Of a stretch of DNA of 64,000 nucleotides, positions 1 through 8,238 are shown piece after piece. A program made the position numbers and the translations under genes. The DNA is from Trachipleistophora hominis (Eukaryota; Microsporidia; Pleistophoridae). Position 1 is the first letter of the stretch, and every line of letters starts with the position of its first letter. Under the pieces are notes generated by a model. The model was given only the letters and a program-made list of their open reading frames with translations, did no database searches and was not told the DNA's origin. The stretch covers positions 17,664 through 81,663 of the forward strand of contig JH993806.1 in NCBI GenBank assembly GCA_000316135.1. Direction: 5' to 3'.

Positions 1-1
1 A

Positions 2-175
2 GGTGTTTATCTACACAGTCCTGTTTTTGTACATGGACAGTTGTATGTGGCTTTTACCAGTGTGCTTCATGCTGATGGTCGCAAAATATACATCGCAGAC
101 AATTCCGATCAAAGCAAAGCTGATAACAATAATATTTACATAAGGAATATGTTGTATGATGAACTATTAAGTTAA
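2..175 (+). pseudogene. 3' end of Helitron-type Pif1 helicase (partial, degenerate)
   Basis: The open frame enters from the left edge and ends at TAA 173-175, giving 57 residues. It contains VHGQLYVAFTSVLHADGRK, which matches superfamily 1 helicase motif VI of Pif1 and Helitron helicases (usual form HGQLYVALSRV), and then a C-terminal NMLYDELL like the NVVYKEVL ending of Helitron proteins. In motif VI the normally invariant arginine of ALSRV is a serine (AFTSV), so the ATPase would be inactive; this suggests a decaying copy. Only the last part lies in the window, so the state of the Rep domain is unknown. The family B repeat lies directly downstream and may be the 3' non-coding end of the same element. 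A cellular Pif1 helicase is possible but less likely, because the arginine is lost and repeats adjoin it. Confidence 0.6.
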
Positions 176-199
176 ATTGCAAGTTAATAGCAATAATGC

Positions 200-660
200 C
201 AAAACATCAAAAAATTGATGAACGATCAACGCATGACAATTGTATCATCATCATAATACCAAGATAACTTGTAAAGTGATTGATCGATCCAAGAAAAAAC
301 CGGAAAAACTTTACTGCACTTTTCACGATAAGTAATAAGTTATATGTTGCTATGCAATTCTCGTGTTCCGAAGTTCACACAGAACTCTTTTACAAAATAT
401 TTTCGCCACAAACACAAACGCTGCTTGAAAATTAATTTTTTACCCTATGTTAGGAGCGCAAACGACACGAAAATGTCTGATTAAGACCTGATCCAAAATT
501 CAATAAAAAATTAATCTTATTGAGTACACATTAATCCAACGTTCCTTTTTATAAACGGAATAACGCTGTTAGTTTTTAGTAAAGACCTCTTTCTATCGCA
601 TTTTTTTAATTTCATTAACAGATGAATCTAATGGTTTTAGTTAACGGCTAAAATCACATC
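200..660 (+). repeat. Family B dispersed repeat, copy 1
   Basis: This block aligns by eye with 15360-15720 and 23395-23790. Shared landmarks in order are a TTATATGTTGCTATG-like stretch near 345, a TTCC..CACACAG stretch near 370-385, an AATTAATTTT stretch, and a hairpin-forming TTCC(T/G)TTTTATAAACGGAA near 542-562. It lies directly after the Helitron helicase fragment. The copies are diverged (substitutions and small indels throughout), so ends are approximate. Confidence 0.55.
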
Positions 661-1058
661 GCATTGCGGATGTTAAATTCCTTAGTCAAACAATCATTAC
701 GATAGTATGAAAGCGATAGCCTGATAGAATTATACATAACAGATTTACAATTAAATGTTCTATTTTACTGCTCTCAAGCGAACATAGTTAAACCTATAAG
801 TATTTATTGAATTCTCAATATTTACTGCTAGAACGGCATATTTGCTACAAATTAAGGCATTGGACTCTATCGCTGCTCTCTGTAATTCATTTCTCTTCCA
901 CAAAAACATAAAAATTAACTTAAAGAATATAAGTATGAAAAAACTACGCTAATCATGACCGTGCGCGTCTGATCGGTACGATGAGGACCGCACTGACAGA
1001 TTTATCAATACGAACACTTGAGAGTAATTGACGTGTCGATATGCACAATTGAATAAAA
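661..1058. other. AT-rich spacer
   Basis: No open frame of note and no repeat recognised between the family B copy and the promoter of the next gene. Confidence 0.5.
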
Positions 1059-1070
1059 AAATATAAATAG
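1059..1070 (+). promoter_or_regulatory. TATA-like element
   Basis: AAATATAAATAG lies about 20-30 bases before the ATG at 1089. Similar ATAAAAAGG or TATATAAAAG boxes at the same spacing precede most secreted-protein genes in this window. Confidence 0.45.
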
Positions 1071-1088
1071 AGACGTTTATAGATAGGC

Positions 1089-2426
1089 ATGAATTTATTA
1101 CGTAGTTTTTTGAATGTAGTACTGTTTATGATGAGTAGCCGATGCGGAGAAGAGGGCAAAGTGACATGCCTTGGTAGTAAGCCGTCTCACATTTTCTTAT
1201 CAACCGAGAATGCGGGCAGAGCATTGCGTGAAGCTGTCACAGTTTCTCTCAGAGATGGTTCAAAGCGTCTGATATCTCTGCGCTATGCAGACAGTATCAT
1301 GCTAATGGTAAGCAAGCTCACAAAAGGGTTCACTGCTTTGAGAGACCGAATGCCAACCTCCGATGACCAGTTCAAAATGTTCAACAGCTTAGAAGGGAAA
1401 CTTTCTCAAGGATTGTGCAACAAAAGAAACTTGAACTTTAGGGAATTTGTTGATATTTTCAGTTTGACGATGCTTTTTCCTGAACCAGAATGTTTCGCTC
1501 GCTTTAGGGAGCAAGTTGATCTGTCGAAGTTGGTGAAAAGGATCGATCCTTCAAGGTGTGAGATAGACATGCAAGCATTGGCCTGGTACATTGAAGATAT
1601 GCACTCGGTGGCTCGTGTAGTGAATTCTGTGTGCAGGTATGCGTTCGGCGTTGTGAGCATGTGCATGAGGCCCGAGTACAATGATCTAAGTGCAATACTT
1701 CCGAGTCTTGGTGCCTGGTCCTTCGAGTCTGGTGACATTGAAACAGAGAAGATTTCTTTGTCTGAAAGCGGAGACGAACAACCAGCGAGTTTTAATGAAT
1801 GGCTCGAACGTCTGAGTAAACTGAGAAAGGTAATCGTTGATTATTTGACAATTCATGATAGAATCAGGTTATTTATTAAATTGTGCAAACAAGCAAAGGA
1901 GATCGAGAAGATTATTCAAAACAACGAGTCGGATTACAATAGCCATCTGAAGAGTGAGTGCAATCGGGCCAACAGTTTTGCTGACCTGTCTACCAATAAT
2001 TTGTATTGTCGTGAGCGGTTGTTTATTCATAGTATGTATCTGCGTGATATCTATGGCAGTTCTCCCCCGAGGTTTCCTGAAAAGTCTGAGATTTCAGGTC
2101 AAGGTGAGCCTCCTGACGTGCTAACACCAATGCTATGGCTGAAAAAATACGGAGTATTACCAGCTGAGCTGCAGAAGAGTAGGAAACAGTTCTGGGAATG
2201 GCGAGAAAAGAAAGTGGCAGCCACGAACATCGTAGTTGAAATGGGCGGATTAATCGATGCTATAAATGCGAAGGAAAGTGCCGAGTTTAAAGCAGAAGCG
2301 TGTCGTGTCACTGAAGAGTGTGTCAGGTCGTTTGGTAGTGGTGGGCACGGCGCTGGTTCGTTTTTTAAGTATTTGTTCCTTGGTGGGATCATAAGTGGCT
2401 TGCTATGGCGCATGTACTTTTCTTAG
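1089..2426 (+). CDS. hypothetical signal-peptide / tail-anchored protein
   Basis: A 445-residue protein of unknown function. The N-terminus (MNLLRSFLNVVLFMMSS) has a short hydrophobic core compatible with a signal peptide. The last ~22 residues (FFKYLFLGGIISGLLWRMYF) form a membrane segment followed by a stop, so the bulk would be lumenal or exported and anchored at the C-terminus. The body is charged and helical, with scattered cysteines (for example residues 19, 27, 92, 132). No family was recognised. The start is the first ATG after a TATA-like box at a typical distance. It is GC-richer than its surroundings, which supports real coding. It stands alone between repeat blocks, like the other secreted-type genes here. 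Confidence 0.7.
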   Translation: MNLLRSFLNVVLFMMSSRCGEEGKVTCLGSKPSHIFLSTENAGRALREAVTVSLRDGSKRLISLRYADSIMLMVSKLTKGFTALRDRMPTSDDQFKMFNSLEGKLSQGLCNKRNLNFREFVDIFSLTMLFPEPECFARFREQVDLSKLVKRIDPSRCEIDMQALAWYIEDMHSVARVVNSVCRYAFGVVSMCMRPEYNDLSAILPSLGAWSFESGDIETEKISLSESGDEQPASFNEWLERLSKLRKVIVDYLTIHDRIRLFIKLCKQAKEIEKIIQNNESDYNSHLKSECNRANSFADLSTNNLYCRERLFIHSMYLRDIYGSSPPRFPEKSEISGQGEPPDVLTPMLWLKKYGVLPAELQKSRKQFWEWREKKVAATNIVVEMGGLIDAINAKESAEFKAEACRVTEECVRSFGSGGHGAGSFFKYLFLGGIISGLLWRMYFS

Positions 2427-2961
2427 TACTATTACCTCAGCCGTGCATTGAAAGGAACTGATTAAACGGTCGTTAAGTCATTTGATTTTCTATATGAGTT
2501 GGTTATTTTAGGCTCTGTGTGCATATCTAATTCCTAAGTGACGAACCTGTCCATGTATTTTAAATGTCATTTTTGTGTCCAAGTGACCGCTGGTTGTTAC
2601 GTATGAAGTATTGCCCATTAAGATTGTAAAAACGTACGAAGTAAAAATGTCTTTGGTCGGGTATTAGGTCCCTAAAAACAAAATTTAAACGAAAGTTCCA
2701 GAAATATTAAATTGATTAATGATGAACCTATCGGAGTATATTCATAGATGCCGGATGTCGCACAAGTTACGTGTTGTCTGCGTGTTAAAGTCACTGTTGT
2801 GGTTACAACATATTTTTCTGCTACTACTGGTGTATGTACTAGGATACTCCATTAACTAAAAGTTCCCAGCCATTGTTGGTCCAATGTATTAAAAAGGTCT
2901 TTTTGGTAAAATATGTAGAAATGAACCTTTTTATAAAAAAAGACTACGAAATCTTAGCTTC

Positions 2962-3073
2962 CATGAATAAACGGTCGTTGAGCTCATGGTCGGCGCTCAG
3001 CGCGCCAAGAAAGTTTGTTTGGTGTGTGAGGAAATGTGAGATGTTAATTAAACGAACCTTCAATTTAAAAAAA
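2962..3073 (+). repeat. Family A element, full-length copy
   Basis: Runs from CATGAATAAA to the A-run at 3067-3073. The central hairpin is GGCGC-TCAGC-GCGCC, where copies at 40088 and 56708 have GGTCC-CAGC-GGACC; two base pairs changed on both sides. The AT-rich body then reads TTAATTAAAC...TTCAATTT and ends in the A-run. Confidence 0.7.
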
Positions 3074-3314
3074 TCTCAGCTATACTCTTCATTAGTAGGA
3101 TGAAAGGCTAATACACGAATAAAATGATATTTATTTTGTTTTTATTCTTCGTTTTATTCTGGTTATTCTTTACAGTTATTATATTAGTGTTTTATAATTT
3201 TAATTCCTCACCAACCCTACTCTCCAAGTAAAAGCGATGTTTTCTCTAATATCCCAGTCAAAAGGTTACTGATAATATTTATAATATGAAATGTATAAAA
3301 AGTAAAATATGTTT

Positions 3315-3388
3315 GTTGGGCCGATACATGTTGCAACACAAGGATTGTTTATTTAAGTGATTAAGTAGAGGAGGTAGTTCCGGGCCAA
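3315..3388 (+). repeat. 75-bp block shared with 10684-10758
   Basis: GTTGGGCCGATACATGTTGC and the following ATTGTTTATTTAAGTGATTA closely match the sequence just upstream of and across the start codon of the small gene at 10741. Here no open frame follows, so it looks like a stray copy of a 5' flank or a fragment of another dispersed element. Confidence 0.6.
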
Positions 3389-3657
3389 TAATAAATATTG
3401 AATATCTCCATGATTAAACATATGTCTATAAAAAAGCATCCCCGTATTAGTGCACGTATAACAGCTCACGATAAGACAATGTATGAAAGAAAGTGAAATA
3501 TTTTCAAGGAGCGTCTTTTCTTCCAGCAAAATCAGAGAACGTAGTAAGAAAATAAATAAAACGTTACTAACAAACGAAAGAAGGTGATGTTACTCGTGAT
3601 CAGCACGTAAAGTAATTTCTTAAACGTTTGTAACCGATGGCTGTAAAGAGCAATAAA

Positions 3658-3720
3658 TGATAATTAAACAGCTCTGATGTGTGAGGTGTTAATTAAACAG
3701 ACTTTCAATTTAAAAAAAGA
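3658..3720 (+). repeat. Family A element, tail fragment
   Basis: Two consecutive TTAATTAAACAG-type motifs with GATGTGTGAGGTG between them, then an ACTTTCAATTT stretch and an A-run. Only the 3' half of the element is present. Confidence 0.55.
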
Positions 3721-3792
3721 TGATTAAACAGCACAAAAACAAAACAAACAATCAAAACACGTTCTGAAACGAAACAATTCGCAGATCAAACA

Positions 3793-3802
3793 CATAAAAA
3801 GG
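3793..3802 (+). promoter_or_regulatory. TATA-like element of the PMM gene
   Basis: CATAAAAAGG, 20-29 bases before the ATG at 3822. The same ten bases occur at 29787-29796 before another start codon. Confidence 0.5.
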
Positions 3803-3821
3803 AAGCGGTACATCCACAAAC

Positions 3822-4598
3822 ATGCCAAAGATGACGGACACCGTGTTTCTATTCGACGTGGATGGCACGTTAACGCCCTCCCGCAAGAAGATAAAGCCCG
3901 ACATGCTCCAATTCTTACAGGAGCTACGCACACAGGTGTATATAGCCTTTGTGGGCGGCAGCAACCTAGAAAAGCAGCAAGAGCAGGTCTGTCCCGAAAT
4001 ACTTACGCTGTTCGATTTCAGCTTCCCAGAAAACGGACTAAGCTATTACCGTGGCACTGAGCTTGTCAGCAAGAGGTGTATAAAAGATTTCCTGGGCGAA
4101 GAAATCCTGCAAAACTTTGTCAATTTCTGCCTGCACTACTTGAGCACCATCAAACTGCCCGTTAAACGCGGGCTATTCATTGAGATGCGCGATTCCATGG
4201 TGAACGTATCGCCGGTAGGCCGCACGTGCAACGATGAAGAGCGCCAGCAATTCTTTGAATATGACAAGCAACACAAGATACGTGAGAATATGGTGCAGGT
4301 ACTTAAGAAGGAGTTTGGTAAATATGACATGCATTTCTGTATAGGTGGGCAGATCAGTATTGATTGCTTTCCTAAGGGATGGGATAAGCGATATTGTCTG
4401 CAGCATTTGGAAGGAGAGGGAATTAAGAATGTGTACTTTTTTGGAGATATGGTGCACGAGGGCGGAAATGATTATGAGATATTTGAGGATGATAGGGTGG
4501 TAGGTATTCCTGTGAGTTCGCCGAGCGATACGTTTAGGAAGTGTAAGGAAGTGCTTGAGGAAGCAAAGCTTGAGCACGGGATGAAGGAGCAGTCTTAA
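3822..4598 (+). CDS. SEC53: phosphomannomutase
   Basis: Eukaryotic phosphomannomutase (HAD superfamily), 258 residues, about the family's normal length (human PMM2 246). It converts mannose-6-phosphate to mannose-1-phosphate for GDP-mannose synthesis in the cytosol; in microsporidia GDP-mannose mainly supports O-mannosylation and GPI-type glycans. The HAD nucleophile motif DVDGT is at residues 12-16, with both aspartates present. FVGGSN follows near residue 45, FPENGL near 63, the substrate-binding RXXMXNXSPXGR-like stretch (MRDSMVNVSPVGR) near 122-134, and the Mg-binding FFGDMVHEGGNDYEIF near 206-221. The first ATG is chosen because D12/D14 then match the family numbering. The last residues (HGMKEQS) are one unit of a 21-bp minisatellite that continues beyond the stop codon. 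Confidence 0.95.
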   Translation: MPKMTDTVFLFDVDGTLTPSRKKIKPDMLQFLQELRTQVYIAFVGGSNLEKQQEQVCPEILTLFDFSFPENGLSYYRGTELVSKRCIKDFLGEEILQNFVNFCLHYLSTIKLPVKRGLFIEMRDSMVNVSPVGRTCNDEERQQFFEYDKQHKIRENMVQVLKKEFGKYDMHFCIGGQISIDCFPKGWDKRYCLQHLEGEGIKNVYFFGDMVHEGGNDYEIFEDDRVVGIPVSSPSDTFRKCKEVLEEAKLEHGMKEQS

Positions 4599-4698
4599 GG
4601 ACTGTAAGGTAATTGAGCACGGGATGAAGGAGCAATCTCACGGGATGAAGGAGCAATCTCAAGGAATGAAGGAGCAATCGCATGGGATGAAAAAGTAA
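4575..4698 (+). repeat. 21-bp minisatellite at the 3' end of SEC53
   Basis: Unit CACGGGATGAAGGAGCAATCT: one copy in frame at the end of SEC53 (4575-4595), then a 22-base break containing the stop codon, then copies at 4618, 4639, 4660 and a shortened one at 4681-4698. The downstream copies are open in another frame, encode the same heptapeptide (HGMKEQS) and end in TAA. The tail therefore looks like a formerly longer repeat tail cut off by an indel. Confidence 0.85.
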
Positions 4699-5431
4699 AT
4701 ACCTTATGCTTTATCTTCTCTTTCCTAAAAGTTCATTCTACCATCCCCTCATTAAAACTGTTAATAATTCATCATTTATTTAAATACCAACAATGAATAG
4801 AAGAAGGCCCTGCTCTACGAATACCACACCAATTATTTTAATTTTCATAAATTCAACCTCTTCTAAAGAAAAACAAATATTTAAAGGATAATGTTAGACA
4901 ATAATTCTCTAACAAATTATTTTTATTTATTCTATCCTAAAAGAGTTTCTATAGTAAATCTATCCTAAAAGAACGTTTCTCTTTTAAAATGATAAACCAT
5001 TCATTAACCACCATTTTAAATCTTTTGTTATTTCATACATCAATGCAGTACCAGTCATTCATTACATCTCTAAACATACGTTCAATAATCCTTTGCTTAG
5101 TACGTATTGTAACCGCCATTGTTTTACTTTAAATGTTCATTATTAAAATAAAAGTTTAATAAATTAACCATGTTAATTAAGAATTATTCCTTATCCTACT
5201 ACTTATCATTATCTTATTATTATCTCTCTACTCGTTACCATCCCTAACATTACAACATTCTAACACCACAACACTAAAACATTCTAACACCACAGCTCTA
5301 CAACATTCTAACACCCTCTTAACACCACAATCTAATACTATAACACCCCCTTAACACTACAACATCCTAACACCACAACACTAAAACATTCTAACACCAC
5401 AGCTCTACAACATAAAATACTAATCTCATTC
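4699..5431. other. AT-rich spacer with CTAACACC-type repeats
   Basis: No gene seen. From about 5252 to 5412 the sequence is a CA-rich tandem array of CTAACACC, CTACAACATT and TTAACACC units. A stretch of about 50 bases (ACAACATTCTAACACC...) is repeated about 106 bases further on. Confidence 0.6.
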
Positions 5432-5848
5432 TTAACTTCCAAACAAATACTCAATAATCTTCACTAACACTCCCTTCCTCCCAACAAAACACTCCCCAAC
5501 AGCCCCCCACCTCTCCCTAAAAACACCAACCATCTCTCCACCAACCATCCGCCTATTATACTCCATCAGCCGTTCATATCCACCCTCATCATCGTAACTA
5601 ATCCTCATAAAATTGCTGTTGTACTCAATGTCGGTGACATTGCCACAGCGTTTAACGAGTGCAATTATGTTTGGATGGTTGGTCGGTGTGTATCCAAATA
5701 TGGTGATCTTTTCGGGGGCTTTTGATGGGGATGGATGGGTTGTTGTGGATTGGATGGTTGTTTGGGGGATGCGCGATGGTTTGGATGGTGATTTCTTTTG
5801 GGTGGTGGTGTGGTGGAAGAAGGAATGGTGGAATGTGTTGTCTGCCAT
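5432..5848 (-). CDS. NUP35: Nup35/Nup53-type nucleoporin, minimal form
   Basis: 138 residues. The N-terminal 45 residues are Ser/Thr/Pro/His-rich and probably disordered. Residues 47-113 (KITIFGYTPTNHPNIIALVK..., then SNFMRISYDDEG and GGEMVGVF) match the atypical RRM (MPPN domain) of Nup35/Nup53, which dimerises and binds Nup155/Nup170 and Nup93 in the nuclear-pore inner ring. The C-terminal KIIEYLFGS fits the short amphipathic membrane-binding helix that ends this family. Human Nup35 is about 326 residues, so this is a strongly reduced version: little more than the RRM plus the terminal helix. The start codon is preceded by ACCGCCCTTC and an AAATTT element, the local ACCC-type promoter. Identification rests on motif reading. 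Confidence 0.75.
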   Translation of the reverse strand: MADNTFHHSFFHHTTTQKKSPSKPSRIPQTTIQSTTTHPSPSKAPEKITIFGYTPTNHPNIIALVKRCGNVTDIEYNSNFMRISYDDEGGYERLMEYNRRMVGGEMVGVFRERWGAVGECFVGRKGVLVKIIEYLFGS

Positions 5849-6330
5849 GAAGGGCGGTAAAATTTAAGAAAATTAAAGGGTAGGAGAATTGTTAGGGAGA
5901 GTTGTTAAGAATTGTTAGGGAGGGGTGTTAAGGGTTGTTAAGAATAATTAGAGGGTTTGAGGAGATTGTTAGGGATAGTTATTAAGAATGGTATTTAGAT
6001 TGATATTCTATTATTTACTATTATGATAATGTTTTTAATAGGGTGTTATAAGAACATTGAGAGAATGTTAATAATAATTGAATGATTGGTATGAGAAGAA
6101 GAGACAATAAGAATAGAATTACATTAAAAGATAAATTAAACTTAAATAACATTATACATTAGAAATAAATTATTATAAAAGAGTATTTAAAGGGGGAGTA
6201 TCCTACGATAATACATACATTCTAATTCTTATCTTTAATCATTACATTAATTAACAAGCACACATTAACGTAAAAGATACAACGTTAATGTTCCTTTTAG
6301 CACAACCTTACACAAGCATTTAAACCTTCT
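5849..6330. other. Spacer with GTTAGGG/GTTAAGG repeats
   Basis: Bases 5880-5990 are a G-rich array of GTTAGGGAG and GTTGTTAAGAATT units, roughly the complementary type of the CTAACACC array on the other side of NUP35. The remainder is AT-rich with nothing recognised. Confidence 0.55.
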
Positions 6331-6462
6331 TCATAATTCATGCGCATAAACTAACAAAAACCTACCACTCATACTTATTCTTCGTTTTATCACTGCTCAT
6401 AATTCATGCGCATAAACTAACAAAAACCTATCTCTCATACTTATTCTTCGTTTTATCACTGC
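6331..6462 (-). repeat. 66-bp tandem duplication of the 3' end of the Ypi1-like gene
   Basis: Bases 6331-6396 and 6397-6462 are near-identical (differences around CCTACCAC/CCTATCTC). The second copy includes the last ~11 codons and the stop of the gene at 6428-6655; the first copy lies wholly downstream of the stop. Confidence 0.9.
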
Positions 6463-6655
6463 CAGTCTTAAAAATACAGCAGCATTTACTCTTCTTCCTC
6501 CCCATATGCTCATTATCCACCGTATCAGCTGTAAAAGTAACTCTCCGTCTTACAAGACGTAGTGTACGTGTGCGTGTGCGTTGTTTCTTCAGTTTTAGAA
6601 TGGTACGTGTTATTTGCATGGGGTGTTTTTTATGCGGTTGTTTAATGCGTAGCAT
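6428..6655 (-). CDS. YPI1: protein phosphatase 1 inhibitor-3 / Ypi1 family
   Basis: 75 residues. The central block [27 protein letters not shown] is the hallmark of the Ypi1/PPP1R11 (Inhibitor-3) family: an RVTF motif that docks on protein phosphatase 1, followed by the near-invariant [15 protein letters not shown]. The family regulates nuclear PP1 (Glc7). The protein is about half the usual length (yeast 155, human 126): the N-terminus is short and basic, and the acidic C-terminal region is missing. The first ATG in frame was used. Downstream the last part of the gene has been duplicated in tandem. Confidence 0.9.
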   Translation of the reverse strand: MLRIKQPHKKHPMQITRTILKLKKQRTRTRTLRLVRRRVTFTADTVDNEHMGRKKSKCCCIFKTGSDKTKNKYER

Positions 6656-7076
6656 GAATGCAATTTTAAATGAATATTTCTAAAGGATGAAACACGGTCA
6701 CAGATGGTAATAATACGTTTTAATGGCCTATACAGAGGAGTTAAAGTATGAGTTACAGGATGAGTTACAGGATGACTTAAAGGATGTAAGTTAAAGGATG
6801 AGTTAAAGTATGAGTTAAAGGATGAGTTACAGGATGAGTTACAGGATGACTTAAAGGATGTAAGTCAAAGTATGTAACTATAACAATACTTATAATATAA
6901 ACTTTTAATACTAATGGTAAATTATAATATTAATAATACGTAATAGTATTACTGTAAGAAAATACTCCTTAATGTTAATAATAAATAAATCATCCTTTAA
7001 TAACAATTACTAATCACAGTAACACTCCTTATGATAGACATTGAGAGTAGATGTTAGTAGATGAGGATAGAAGGGA
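6656..7076. other. Spacer with 11-12 bp tandem array
   Basis: Bases about 6744-6870 consist of GGATGAGTTA(C/A)A-type units, including a longer unit ending in GACTTAAAGGATGTAAGT that occurs twice. The rest is AT-rich with no gene. Confidence 0.6.
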
Positions 7077-7263
7077 TTGAGAGAATTAGTAAGTGAAGAG
7101 TAAATGAGGATTAGTAATTGATGGTAAGTAAGGAGTGGTAATTAATAATAAAGATACTATAATAAATAGACATTGATTAATTACTATTTCTTACTTACTA
7201 CTCATTATCATTTACTCTTCACTTACTAATCCTTATTTACTCTTCACTTGCTAATCCTTTCAA
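7077..7263. repeat. Long imperfect inverted repeat
   Basis: The left arm (about 7078-7148, with AGTAAGTGAAGAGTAAATGA and GGTAAGTAAGG) is the reverse complement of the right arm (about 7173-7263, with CTTACTTACTACTCATTATC and TTTACTCTTCACTTACTAAT), around an AT-rich centre. The right arm overlaps the 3' end of the gene at 7244-7468, and its inner part is partly duplicated. Confidence 0.75.
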
Positions 7264-7468
7264 TCCTCATAATAACATCCTTTCCACTCATTATAGGTTG
7301 ATTATGCCTATTCCTCCTTATTTTCATTCTCACCCTCTCCTTCCTACACTCCTTCTCCTTATCTTGCTGGCTGAGAGTGTTACGCACTAAAATGCCTGGT
7401 CTTATTTTGTTTATGCGCCGGTGCAGTGCTTTTACTCTCTTTGCTCGTCTTGTTAAGTATTTATGCAT
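7244..7468 (-). CDS. small basic protein, possibly Fyv7-type rRNA-processing factor
   Basis: 74 residues, strongly basic (Lys/Arg-rich throughout). The C-terminal stretch RNRHNQPIMSGKDVIMRIERI resembles the end of the Fyv7/TAP26 family of pre-rRNA processing proteins, which finish with a (R/K)T(R/K)xGQP(L/V)M..(K/R)I..LL.KI motif. If so, it acts in 18S maturation in the nucleolus and is half the length of yeast Fyv7 (about 151). CCCC directly precedes the ATG, as for the other house-keeping genes here. The match is short; another small ribosome-biogenesis protein is possible. Confidence 0.5.
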   Translation of the reverse strand: MHKYLTRRAKRVKALHRRINKIRPGILVRNTLSQQDKEKECRKERVRMKIRRNRHNQPIMSGKDVIMRIERISK

Positions 7469-8229
7469 GGGGTTGGTTTATTTAATGATGTTAAGTTTTA
7501 TAAGTTTTATAGAGGATTGTTATGATTAGCTGCATTATTATGGTTATAATACAGTGTAATGTATTATAATACCAGTGATAGAGACTGTTCTTTATTTAAA
7601 CCTATTGTTTTATTATTACCTGTATTTCTTATCAGGGGTTAATAATGATAAGTATTTATTAATGATTAACTGTTAATAATAATTAATAACTATGTATTGT
7701 TAAATTACGTATCATTAATAACTACGTATTGTTAATAACTGCTGAGTCTTTTTGATGATGAGAGTTAAATTATAATATTATCTATCAATAGAAATGATCA
7801 ATAGATTGTTAGTTCTTTGTTATGAATAGAAATGATCAATAGGTTAGTTGTCCTCTTCTTTAAAGTAACCTTTTTATTATTATGAAGGTTAATATTTGTT
7901 AATACTTAATATTTTAATTTTAACTTAAGAGAAGAAAGTATTAAGATCTAAGTGGTAAGTGATAAGATGTAAGTGGTAGGAGGATGTAATAAAATGTTAA
8001 TAAAGGTATACTAACATTAACTAATTAATTAACTAATTATAATAAGAATAGAACAGTTAATTATAACAACGTTCTACGTATTAAATATAATACGTTTTAT
8101 CAACATTGTTATGTTCTAATGATACTATCTCATTATAAAGAATACTATTGCATTGTATTACGTATAATAAATACGTTCTGTGTTATTAGCATGAACAAAA
8201 TGTTTAACATGCATAAACACTTTTATTTT
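7469..8229. other. AT-rich spacer
   Basis: About 760 bases of very AT-rich sequence with short direct repeats (TAATACGTATTGTTAATAAC-like; two GAAATGATCAATAG copies at about 7790 and 7828). No gene recognised. An in-frame ATG at 8119 extends the next gene's frame upstream but is not used (see that gene). Confidence 0.5.
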
Positions 8230-8238
8230 ACCCTTGCC

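Larger units (their letters stand above)
2427..3792. other. Repeat-bearing spacer
   Basis: This 1.4-kb spacer contains a full family A copy (2962-3073), a 75-bp block shared with 10684-10758, and a family A tail at 3658-3720. The short frame at 2873-3103 is produced by the family A copy and is not taken as a gene. Confidence 0.6.

Noticed and set aside
2873..3103. 76-residue plus-strand frame
   Set aside because: Most of it is the family A copy at 2962-3073.
5252..5412. CTAACACC array considered as telomeric repeat
   Set aside because: Units are irregular, interspersed with CTACAACATT, and the array is internal.
8119..8238. 40-residue N-terminal extension of the reductase-like protein
   Set aside because: ACCC lies just before 8239 and the conserved FAD strand begins at that ATG; the extension is AT-rich and random-looking.
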